From JBDREA01 sp043820265 (GTDB lineage: Archaea; Altiarchaeota; Altiarchaeia; IMC4; JBDREA01), in contig JBDREA010000029.1 in assembly GCA_043820265.1 (NCBI GenBank), forward strand, positions 1-6,688: DNA of 6,688 bases. The letters are read 5' to 3'. Under the pieces are notes generated by a model that saw only the letters and a program-made list of their open reading frames with translations, made no database searches and was not told the origin of the DNA. The position numbers were made by a program, and so were the translations under genes. Shown piece by piece: positions 1 through 5,264 of this stretch (positions are counted from its first letter, which is position 1; every line of letters begins with the position of its first letter).

Positions 1-164
1 ACATGCCAACCCATGTCAGAAACCGAACGACCCCTATTAATCTCCGACACACTAGCATGCCAAAAATAGATGACCAAATACAAATTCAACATAAACAAAG
101 CAGACGCAAAAATCAAATCCCAAGTAAACAACTGACCACGACGACGGCGGGACATAATTTTCAT
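1..164 (-). CDS. Class III signal peptide (prepilin-like) protein, N-terminal part only
   Basis: This gene runs off the left edge; 54 codons of its N-terminus are visible, with no stop. It begins MKIMSRRRRGQLFTWDLIF: a short Arg-rich n-region, Gly-Gln, then about 20 hydrophobic residues (roughly 14-35) rich in Leu, Phe and Tyr. This is the layout of archaeal type IV pilin-like preproteins, cut after the Gly by a prepilin peptidase, with the hydrophobic helix forming a filament core or membrane anchor. The residue at mature +5 is Trp with Asp at +6, not the usual Glu +5, so it may be a minor or divergent pilin. The start at 164 is preferred because a GAGGT Shine-Dalgarno lies 9 nt upstream and an in-frame TGA lies four codons before it. 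A second ATG is at 155. It is the third same-strand gene with this kind of N-terminus here, which suggests one surface-filament cluster. Function beyond that cannot be read from the fragment. Confidence 0.7.
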   Translation of the reverse strand, partial: MKIMSRRRRGQLFTWDLIFASALFMLNLYLVIYFWHASVSEINRGRSVSDMGWH

Positions 165-248
165 CGAATAGCTACCTCAACTGGAAATGAAGGCGGTTTG
201 GAGCTTAATAAAAATGTTGATTTCTGGGTGTAAAAAGACTATGTTGTG

Positions 249-328
249 AAGAACCACCGATTTATACCCACTTCGCTCGTTCAAACCAGTGGGAAGCTAA
301 GAATAATTGTGTTTTTCGGGTGGTTCTT
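249..328. repeat. Long-range inverted repeat (10-bp arms) with overlapping alternative pairing
   Basis: AAGAACCACC at 249-258 is the exact reverse complement of GGTGGTTCTT at 319-328. An outer arm, CTGGGTGTAA at 224-233, is the exact reverse complement of TTACACCCAG at 327-336, so the 18 bases 319-336 can pair with a split partner upstream. The outer pairing uses bases 331-336, which are also the 5' arm of the 331-359 hairpin, so the two folds exclude each other. Inside the loop CCCACT (267-272) can pair with AGTGGG (288-293). Confidence 0.5.
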
Positions 329-330
329 AC

Positions 331-359
331 ACCCAGAGTCGGCTTCGCCGACTCTGGGT
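331..359. repeat. Perfect 13-bp hairpin with 3-nt loop
   Basis: ACCCAGAGTCGGC at 331-343 pairs perfectly with 347-359 across the loop TTC. Read on the minus strand, the tip is GCGAAGC, a sequence known to form an exceptionally stable DNA mini-hairpin. No T-run follows on either strand, so it does not look like a bacterial-type intrinsic terminator. It may be an RNA stem in the untranslated region between the two pilin-like genes, or a structural DNA element. Confidence 0.75.
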
Positions 360-383
360 CCAGAAACACTTCGTGATTCTAGG
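360..383. repeat. Imperfect hairpin abutting the 331-359 hairpin
   Basis: AGAA (362-365) pairs with TTCT (377-380) and CAC (367-369) with GTG (373-375), around a TTC loop and one A-A mismatch. An outer CC/GG pair closes it past a bulged A. It starts on the base after the preceding hairpin ends and has the same TTC loop closed by C-G, which suggests the two belong to one structured element. Confidence 0.4.
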
Positions 384-387
384 ACGC

Positions 388-419
388 ACATCCCACTGCC
401 ATATTGACCAGTGGAATGT
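388..419 (-). repeat. Hairpin just downstream of the large pilin-like gene
   Basis: ACATCCCACTG at 388-398 pairs with CAGTGGAATGT at 409-419 around a 10-nt loop. Ten of eleven positions are Watson-Crick. The odd one is a U-G wobble if the minus strand is transcribed but an A-C mismatch if the plus strand is, so the hairpin is more stable in a minus-strand transcript. It lies 7 nt past the stop codon of the 426-1490 gene, where a 3'-end protecting or processing structure would be expected. Confidence 0.5.
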
Positions 420-425
420 AGCGTT

Positions 426-1490
426 TCAAGGATAAGTGATGCAGACGGGGTAGCCATATGCAAATGGGCCGTTCCACTTAGTTTGATTTAGTCGGATTCT
501 TTCATTGTCTGCATTTAACCAGTACCAAGGAGTATTTTCTGTCCAAGATATGGGATTAGGGTAAATGCATACATAAGCAGGTGAGGCAAAAGTGAAGACA
601 ACTCCCTCACATTCTCCTTCAACTGCAGCACCGTTCGCCCAATCACAAACATTTACATCTGTTGCACCAGCAAACCAGCATCCTGGTTCTGGAAAGCCAT
701 CAGGATCGACAAGGGTAAGTATATCACTTATTGGTGTTTTTCCATAGTATCCAACATCATATCCACCAGGGACTCCCGTCAAATCTGTTCTAATATCAAA
801 ATGGATCTTTTGTGTCGCAGGATTGGTGCTGCTATCTAACGCCTTAAATACTAAACTGAGGTTTCCGGTTTGAGTGTCCTCATAGAGGTATGTGTATACG
901 TTATTCCTTGGAGATAATCCTGCCGGGTCTTGTAAGCAATTATCTGGAGGATCGCTTTTGTAGGGTGTTTTATCTCCTCTAAAAGGTAGGATTCTCCACT
1001 TATTGTTTTCCTGTTCTAGCTCATATGGGTAGCCCATACTGATCTTCCCTAAGCGATTCGTCACCTCTAGCTCGAAGGTCTTGTTTTTTAGGATCTGCAT
1101 GCACGTCTCCTCTGGTGTCTCGTTGCATTTGTAGCGACATTCCTCGATGGCGCAGGATACGCCCGTCGTATAAAGGGGTGCGCTCCAGGTCATGGGGCCG
1201 GCTTCAACATACACCGAGGAGTCGTTTGGGAAAAACCTGACCCGATATTCGTCTTCGCTGTAGATCTTAGAAGGCAAAACAAGTTTTTGGCTAAAGCCGT
1301 CTCCGACAGATACTACCTCATTGATCGCGGAAGCTATCTGGTCTGTGACCGCGTCCCCTGAGATGTCGAGTTTCAGGTCATGGGCCTGGCGCATCTTCTG
1401 GTTTACGACATAACCCATAATTACAAACAACAGCAAGATAATTGAGGTCACAATCATGAATTCGATGCTGACCTGCCCCCGCCATCTCAT
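426..1490 (-). CDS. Large cysteine-rich class III signal peptide (type IV pilin-like) surface protein
   Basis: This 354-residue protein begins MRWRGQVSIEFMIVTSIILL: a basic n-region, Gly5-Gln6 cleavage site, the archaeal QxSxE motif with Glu at mature +5, and a hydrophobic helix at about residues 11-29. By family knowledge it is cut after Gly5 by a prepilin peptidase (EppA/PibD type) and held outside the cell by the helix. The following segment, an amphipathic helix then a GFSQKLVLPSKI stretch, is a common archaeal pilin-like arrangement. The remaining 270 or so residues are an extracellular domain I do not recognise. It has ten cysteines (four in a cluster SC-x4-EC-x2-KC-x7-C near residues 110-130), an even number suited to disulfides, and five N-glycosylation sequons (NDS, NET, NKT, NLS, NQT). 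It is far longer than a major pilin, so it may be a minor, adhesive or tip subunit. The ATG is 1 nt past the upstream gene's stop, implying translational coupling. Confidence 0.85.
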   Translation of the reverse strand: MRWRGQVSIEFMIVTSIILLLFVIMGYVVNQKMRQAHDLKLDISGDAVTDQIASAINEVVSVGDGFSQKLVLPSKIYSEDEYRVRFFPNDSSVYVEAGPMTWSAPLYTTGVSCAIEECRYKCNETPEETCMQILKNKTFELEVTNRLGKISMGYPYELEQENNKWRILPFRGDKTPYKSDPPDNCLQDPAGLSPRNNVYTYLYEDTQTGNLSLVFKALDSSTNPATQKIHFDIRTDLTGVPGGYDVGYYGKTPISDILTLVDPDGFPEPGCWFAGATDVNVCDWANGAAVEGECEGVVFTFASPAYVCIYPNPISWTENTPWYWLNADNERIRLNQTKWNGPFAYGYPVCITYP

Positions 1491-1491
1491 C

Positions 1492-1974
1492 TTAAACCAG
1501 AGTAATGTTTACCGCATCCAGGGGATTTCCCGGATCATCGAGTGATTCGACATTCAATAGATAATAGCCTTGGTTGGTCTTCATGCAGCTTTGGTCGTTG
1601 GGGCAAACTTCGGCCGTGATGTTTCCCTTCGTAATCGCATAAACATCGGTGTAGGCCATACCCACCGAAACCCTGAAAGAAATCGTCTGATTGTCTATTT
1701 CAACGTTTTCAATGTTTGGGGGAACATACACGTTCACCTGCGTTTTTGACGGATGGCCGTGCACATATATGAAGTCTGCCGCCTCCTTGATTTGAGTCAC
1801 CCCCCTTGATGCCGCGTCAACCCCGATCTGAGTAGTTGAATTATTAAGAAGACCAGAAGACACATATAAGATTGCGCTAAATACTGCAAGAGATAACGCC
1901 AGCATGATCATGTATTCAAGCGAGGCCTGACCACTGTTGTTTTTTTTGTTTTTCATCTGAATTAATATACTCAT
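1492..1974 (-). CDS. Class III signal peptide (type IV pilin-like) protein
   Basis: A small pilin-like protein. Its signal is MKNKKNNSGQASLEYMIM: a Lys-rich n-region, Gly-Gln cleavage site, QxSxE motif with Glu at mature +5, then a hydrophobic helix ending near ILYVSSGLL. The rest (about 120 residues) is predicted extracellular, has two cysteines (CPNDQSC) and several sequons (NNS, NQT, NIT twice), and is the size of a major or minor archaeal pilin. Three in-frame ATGs are possible: 1995, 1974 and 1956. I chose 1974 because AAGGAT lies about 10 nt upstream and a TATA element at 2017-2024 would start transcription near 1994, which would leave the 1995 ATG leaderless. The 1956 start gives the most typical class III peptide but lacks a clear Shine-Dalgarno. 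It is the first gene of the cluster, ending 1 nt before the large pilin-like gene; the mature protein is the same for all three starts. Confidence 0.85.
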   Translation of the reverse strand: MSILIQMKNKKNNSGQASLEYMIMLALSLAVFSAILYVSSGLLNNSTTQIGVDAASRGVTQIKEAADFIYVHGHPSKTQVNVYVPPNIENVEIDNQTISFRVSVGMAYTDVYAITKGNITAEVCPNDQSCMKTNQGYYLLNVESLDDPGNPLDAVNITLV

Positions 1975-2009
1975 GAGGCTTATAATCCTTTGCATTAATA
2001 TTTTTGTTA

Positions 2010-2032
2010 TACACGATATTTAAAACCCTAAA
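2010..2032. promoter_or_regulatory. Shared TATA element in a divergent promoter region
   Basis: The minus strand reads TTTTAAATA at 2017-2025, matching the archaeal TATA consensus, with TTTAGGG just upstream as a possible BRE; transcription would start near 1994. On the plus strand the same bases read TATTTAAAA and would start transcription near 2047, 6 nt before the ATG at 2053. That ATG has no Shine-Dalgarno, consistent with a very short leader. One near-symmetric TATA box could therefore serve both directions. Confidence 0.55.
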
Positions 2033-2052
2033 TCCCTTTTTTTAAGAAAAAT

Positions 2053-2295
2053 ATGAAGTACGAGACATTATCGACCCACCATGTGGACTACGGACGAAAC
2101 AAGTTCCTTGAGCTGACGATAAAAAAGATTGTTCCAGACAACTCTAAGTTCGTTAATATTGCTAAGGGGTATTACACTCCATCAGGCGACAGACGCTATC
2201 AGAGGGGGATCGGTTTCCCCTTCGAAGAAGAGTTGATTTCTCAGCTTATCGACAAACTGGATGAAATTAAAAAAGAATCTGAAGACGAAGATTAA
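2053..2295 (+). CDS. PC4/Sub1-like single-stranded DNA-binding transcriptional coactivator family protein
   Basis: An 80-residue protein that I match by eye to the PC4 (p15/Sub1) fold. YGRNKFLEL near residues 13-21 resembles the conserved YGRDKFIEV of eukaryotic PC4. A strand ending VNIAKGYYTPSGDRRYQRGI parallels the PC4 stretch with a turn at PxG followed by Arg/Lys and GI. A C-terminal helix (residues about 57-74, ELISQLIDKLDEI) and an acidic tail SEDED complete it. PC4 domains bind single-stranded DNA as dimers and act in transcription and genome stability in eukaryotes; related small proteins occur in archaea and bacteria. Length fits the minimal DNA-binding domain. It is transcribed divergently from the pilin cluster, from a promoter giving an almost leaderless mRNA, and converges with the coiled-coil gene, so it is probably monocistronic. 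Alternatives are an unrelated archaeal hypothetical; the assignment rests on motif resemblance only. Confidence 0.65.
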   Translation: MKYETLSTHHVDYGRNKFLELTIKKIVPDNSKFVNIAKGYYTPSGDRRYQRGIGFPFEEELISQLIDKLDEIKKESEDED

Positions 2296-2297
2296 CC

Positions 2298-2331
2298 ATT
2301 TTCTTTCCTCTTACTTTTTTGCTTTTCCTTC
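2298..2331 (+). terminator. Pyrimidine-rich (U-tract) terminator of the PC4-like gene
   Basis: Directly after the TAA of the PC4-like gene the plus strand becomes a long pyrimidine run with TTTT, TTT and TTTTTT blocks. Archaeal RNA polymerase terminates at U-rich tracts without needing a hairpin. The run overlaps the 3' end of the convergent coiled-coil gene, whose Lys/Glu codons produce it in part, so this is a plausible rather than a proven site. Confidence 0.45.
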
Positions 2332-5139
2332 GTCTTCTTTGAGGGTGTTCTCCAATTCTGTTCGTTTTGCTCTGAGCTCGTTTTTTTCCTTTGATATGTT
2401 TTGGATTTCGGCTTTGAACTCTTTTTCTTTTTCTGCGACGTCATTTAATCTGCGCGTCTCCTCTTCTTCCCGCTTTCTGATCCCCTCTTCCTTAGAATCC
2501 AGATCGATAATCTTTTTTTCGTCTTCCAGGTAGGCAGACTCAACCTCTTGGGTTCGTTCTGTGAAGTCCTTGGATTTTTTGATTTCCGTGTCCATTTCGT
2601 TTTGGAGCCTGGCCTGTTCCTTGCTTAACGCTCCGGTCTCCTTTTCTTGCTCTTGGCTTGCACTGTTTACTTCATTTAGTCTTTTTTGGAGTTCAAGTTG
2701 CTGTTTTTCAAGTTGTTCTCGTTTGATCTTGGCCTCGTGTCTGACCCGCTCAAGAATTCCGAGCTGTTGCTCGTCGGCTGACTGGTTTTCTCTTATCTCA
2801 TTGATTTTTTCCGACAATTCTTTGTTTGATTGCCTCAGTGACTGCTCTTCTGCGATGAATTCTTCCACTTGTCTCTCAGATGATTCAATAATGACTTGGA
2901 CCTTAGCTACTGCCTTCTCTAATGCTGTCTGCCCAAACGACAGGGTCTCTTCATCAATAAGATCCAATGCCTTTTGTATTTCTGGACTTGCGATCCTATG
3001 TTTATGCAGTTTTTCGTGTTCTTCCTTAAGGTTGGTTAGTTTCTCTTTTAGTCCATTGATTTTTTCAGATATGTTCTTCTTCTTTTGATCTACTCTTTGA
3101 TACCTGGAAGTGACTCCCTTTAACTGAATGTCTGAGTTGGCCTTTTTCTGGGTAAGGTTTTCAAATTGCTCCTTTAAAGAATTAATCTCTTCTTGGACTG
3201 CGATTATATCTGGGTCTAAGGCGTTGATTTTACCAGCCAATTCATCGATCTCTGCGATGTTGTGGTTCAGATCTGACTCAATAGCTCCCTGCTGTCTTGC
3301 TACTTCATTTAATTTGTTTTCTAGTTCGCTTTTCTTTTTTAGAGTTTGTGCTAGCTGGTCTCTTATTTTTTCTTCCGCTGAAATGTAGCCTTGCTTGTTT
3401 TTTGTGAGCTGATCTCGTTTTTGAATTATGCTGGACAGGTCTGTTTTGAATCGGGCTTTTTCCGATTGAATTTGTTCTTTTTCTTTTCGTAGCTCTGAGA
3501 GTTTGGATTCTATCTCTTGTGTGAGAGACTGGAATTTATTTATCTTTTTTTGGATTTCCTCCTTCCTGATATCGTCTTCTTCTATTCGTTTTCTGATTTG
3601 GGTGATTTCTTCTCGTTCACGGCGGATCTTTTCTGATAATTCCTTTTCAGCCCCTTGTTTTTTTCTCATGACCTCCTCTTTTTTCCGCGCTTCTTCTTCG
3701 GCTTTTTTATCTGTTTCGAATCTTTGGATAAATTCTTTTTCGCGCTTCTTAGATTCCTCCTCCAAACGCTTACGCTGCTCTTCCGCCTTCAAAGACAACT
3801 CCCGCTCTCTTCGCTTAAACTCTTCCTCGCGCTTTTGAAACTCTTCATCGCGCTTTCTGGCTTCTTCTTCCAAACGCCTACGCTCCTCTTCAGCCTGACC
3901 TCTACGCTCCTCTTCTCTCTTCTTAAACTCCTCCTCCAAACGACCCCTAGACTCCTCCTCAAACCGCTTCTGAGACTCCTCCGCCTGAGATCTCAACTCC
4001 TGCTGCCTAACCTCAAACTCCTCCTCCAACCTCTTCCTATCAGCCTCCCCCAACTCAGCCTCAAGCTTACGAGCAAACTCCTCCTCGCGCTTCTTAGATT
4101 CCTCCTCCAAACGCTTACGCTGCTCTTCCGCCTTCAAAGACAACTCCCGCTCTCTTTGTTGGAATTCTTCTTGGATCTTTTTTCGTTCCTCCTCTTGAAT
4201 CCTTTGGCGCTCGGTTTCTATCTGTTTTTTCAGTTCTTCTTCTTTTTGCCGGAATTCTTCTTCGAGTTTCTGCTTTTCCTCGATTTTCTTTTTTTCTGTT
4301 TCTTCTTGTATTTTTTTCTGTTCTTCCTGTCTTTCTGCCTGATCGGATTTGAGTTCTGGCTTTTGTTCATGTACCTCTTCAGGGGAAGGTTCGGGCGGAG
4401 GAACGGGTTCAGGTGCAGTTATTTCAGGTGGGGGTTGTGAAAATTCAGGTGGTTGAGTTTCTCTTCCACGTTCAATATCAGGCTGTAGCGTCTGCATGGA
4501 TGAAGGCACTGATTGTGCGGCAATGACTCTTGCCCTCCTTTCCTCGATCCCTCTTCGTTTCTCTTCCTCTGCCTTCCTTTTCTCTAGAATTTCTTTTAGT
4601 TTGTTTTCTCGCTGAGCTCTGAGTTCCCCCACCCTTTGGCTTTGTCGCTGCTGATCTTCCTTTCTTTCTTCAGATCCTCTGATTTCTTGTTCTGAGGAGG
4701 CAGGTGTTAGTGCTACTGGCCCAATAGAGGCCCCCCCGATTTTTTCTGGTGAGGTCCCAGTAACTGCATGTATTATTCCACCGTGCTTTTTTGCGGTAAT
4801 CCTTTGGTGTACTAAATCCAAGAGTTTGTCGGCTTTTTTTTCTTCTTGGGTTTTTTCTGTTCTTGTATCTTTATCCCTTTCTGCTTCTTCTTCAGGGGTT
4901 TTTACTTCCTCTGTCTTTACTTCTTGGTCTATGTTTACGCCGGCTCTGAGTATGACTTCTCCGATCAATGTGTGTTCGAGCCTGATGATTTTATGAGAAT
5001 CCAGAATCCGGGAAACAGCTAAAGCATTTTTTTTGTCTACCCCAAGGACCTCCATGACCTCCTCTATTGAGACCCTCTTTTTTTCCCTGACCAGGTCTAC
5101 TACCTGCTTTACTCCAGAGTCCATTAGCTCGTCAGCCAT
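2311..5139 (-). CDS. Winged-helix-like domain fused to a very long coiled coil (function unknown)
   Basis: This 942-residue protein has no signal peptide or membrane segment, so it is likely cytoplasmic. Residues about 6-70 form a small helix-turn-helix-like domain (VSIEEVMEVLGVDKKNALAV as the HTH, then a wing-like segment ending IGEVILRAG). Residues about 75-220 are charged linker, and 222-255 are Pro/Glu-rich. From about 256 to the end it is almost wholly Glu/Lys/Arg/Gln-rich heptad sequence, with a likely break near 716-760 (SPEIQ and FGQTALEKA). I see no Walker A motif or ABC signature, so it is not a complete SMC or Rad50 despite the similar look. Residues 329-352 and 444-467 are identical and encoded by an exact 72-bp DNA repeat, and codon use changes sharply between them. 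The ATG at 5139 lacks a Shine-Dalgarno. It could be a cytoskeletal, scaffolding or chromosome-organising protein; coiled-coil similarity is a poor guide, so no function is claimed. Confidence 0.85.
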   Translation of the reverse strand: MADELMDSGVKQVVDLVREKKRVSIEEVMEVLGVDKKNALAVSRILDSHKIIRLEHTLIGEVILRAGVNIDQEVKTEEVKTPEEEAERDKDTRTEKTQEEKKADKLLDLVHQRITAKKHGGIIHAVTGTSPEKIGGASIGPVALTPASSEQEIRGSEERKEDQQRQSQRVGELRAQRENKLKEILEKRKAEEEKRRGIEERRARVIAAQSVPSSMQTLQPDIERGRETQPPEFSQPPPEITAPEPVPPPEPSPEEVHEQKPELKSDQAERQEEQKKIQEETEKKKIEEKQKLEEEFRQKEEELKKQIETERQRIQEEERKKIQEEFQQRERELSLKAEEQRKRLEEESKKREEEFARKLEAELGEADRKRLEEEFEVRQQELRSQAEESQKRFEEESRGRLEEEFKKREEERRGQAEEERRRLEEEARKRDEEFQKREEEFKRRERELSLKAEEQRKRLEEESKKREKEFIQRFETDKKAEEEARKKEEVMRKKQGAEKELSEKIRREREEITQIRKRIEEDDIRKEEIQKKINKFQSLTQEIESKLSELRKEKEQIQSEKARFKTDLSSIIQKRDQLTKNKQGYISAEEKIRDQLAQTLKKKSELENKLNEVARQQGAIESDLNHNIAEIDELAGKINALDPDIIAVQEEINSLKEQFENLTQKKANSDIQLKGVTSRYQRVDQKKKNISEKINGLKEKLTNLKEEHEKLHKHRIASPEIQKALDLIDEETLSFGQTALEKAVAKVQVIIESSERQVEEFIAEEQSLRQSNKELSEKINEIRENQSADEQQLGILERVRHEAKIKREQLEKQQLELQKRLNEVNSASQEQEKETGALSKEQARLQNEMDTEIKKSKDFTERTQEVESAYLEDEKKIIDLDSKEEGIRKREEEETRRLNDVAEKEKEFKAEIQNISKEKNELRAKRTELENTLKEDEGKAKK
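3740..3811 (-). repeat. 72-bp exact direct repeat, copy encoding residues 444-467
   Basis: Identical base for base to 4085-4156, offset by 345 bp (115 codons), so in frame. It encodes a coiled-coil block containing ERELSLKAEEQRKRLEEE. Identity at synonymous sites points to a recent duplication or gene conversion rather than selection on the protein alone. Confidence 0.95.
4085..4156 (-). repeat. 72-bp exact direct repeat, copy encoding residues 329-352
   Basis: Partner of 3740-3811 within the coiled-coil gene. The first mismatches are at 3739/4084 and 3812/4157. The 273 bases between the copies are other Glu/Arg-rich coiled-coil code, so a crossover between copies would delete or add 115 residues without changing the frame. 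Confidence 0.95.
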
Positions 5140-5163
5140 TTTTTTTTAAGAATTCGGTAAGCT

Positions 5164-5219
5164 ATAGTCAGTTGGATATGTTGGTATTAAAAAACCTGAT
5201 TACATATCCAACTGGATAT
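5164..5219. promoter_or_regulatory. Paired operator-like palindromes flanking the coiled-coil gene's TATA box
   Basis: The right site, 5204-5219, is ATATCCA-AC-TGGATAT with perfect 7-bp arms. The left site, 5164-5179, matches it at 12 of 16 positions with one perfect half (TGGATAT). Between the two sites, CAGTTGGATATGT (5169-5181) and ACATATCCAACTG (5202-5214) form an exact 13-bp inverted repeat. Site centres are 40 bp apart, close to four helical turns. The putative minus-strand TATA box (5186-5195) sits between them, so a dimeric regulator bound at both could block TBP. A further half-site, GTTGGATA, is at 5302-5309 in the leader of the mtrA-like gene. Confidence 0.6.
5186..5195 (-). promoter_or_regulatory. 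Putative TATA box of the coiled-coil gene
   Basis: The minus strand reads TTTTTTAATA here. A start about 26 nt downstream would fall near 5164 and leave a leader of about 25 nt before the ATG at 5139. It is the most TATA-like element at a suitable distance upstream of this gene. Confidence 0.45.
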
Positions 5220-5238
5220 ATCGAAAAACACATACGTA

Positions 5239-5252
5239 TAGTCCGAGGACTA
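5239..5252. repeat. Short palindrome in the divergent intergenic region
   Basis: TAGTCC and GGACTA form 6-bp arms around GA. It differs in sequence from the TGGATAT sites and lies upstream of the mtrA-like gene's presumed TATA box, so it could be a site for another regulator or chance. Confidence 0.3.
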
Positions 5253-5264
5253 ATATTTTTCGCC

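Larger units (their letters stand above)
165..425. other. Hairpin-dense intergenic region between two prepilin-like genes
   Basis: No convincing gene is seen in these 261 bases. The stretch holds a series of inverted repeats: a long-range pair 249-258/319-328, a small pair 267-272/288-293, a perfect 13-bp hairpin at 331-359, an imperfect hairpin at 360-383 directly abutting it, and an 11-bp hairpin at 388-419. The pentamer CTTCG occurs three times (271-275, 343-347, 369-373), twice as a hairpin tip. On the minus strand this is the 3' flank of the large pilin gene and the 5' flank of the partial prepilin. T-runs on that strand at 232-236 and 209-213 could serve as archaeal U-tract terminators. 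It could be an untranslated regulatory RNA, a processing site or a small decayed repeat element; the sequence alone does not decide. Confidence 0.55.

Noticed and set aside
3..233. Open plus-strand frame of 76 codons at the left edge
   Set aside because: It is antisense to the prepilin-like N-terminus, has random-looking composition and no ribosome binding site; the minus strand explains the sequence better.
267..300. tRNA-like T-arm (GTTCAAACC)
   Set aside because: No acceptor stem, D-arm or anticodon arm can be drawn around it.
331..359. Intrinsic (Rho-independent) terminator
   Set aside because: The stem is strong but no T-run follows on either strand, and archaea mainly use U-tracts without hairpins.
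281..463. Open minus-strand frame of 60 codons overlapping the end of the large pilin gene
   Set aside because: It is out of frame with the pilin gene, has no recognisable protein character and runs through the hairpin region.
3740..4156. CRISPR-like or mobile-element direct repeats
   Set aside because: The repeats are in frame within a coiled-coil gene, only two in number, and lack inverted termini or spacers of even size.
3655..4440. Plus-strand 261-codon frame rich in Leu and Phe, looking like a membrane protein
   Set aside because: It is the complement of Glu/Lys-rich coiled-coil codons, which always read as Leu/Phe/Ser on the other strand. The same holds for 2261-2533, 2561-3088, 3128-3388 and 3503-3838.
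2311..5139. SMC/Rad50-type ATPase
   Set aside because: The long coiled coil invites the label, but no Walker A, Walker B or signature motif is visible at either end.
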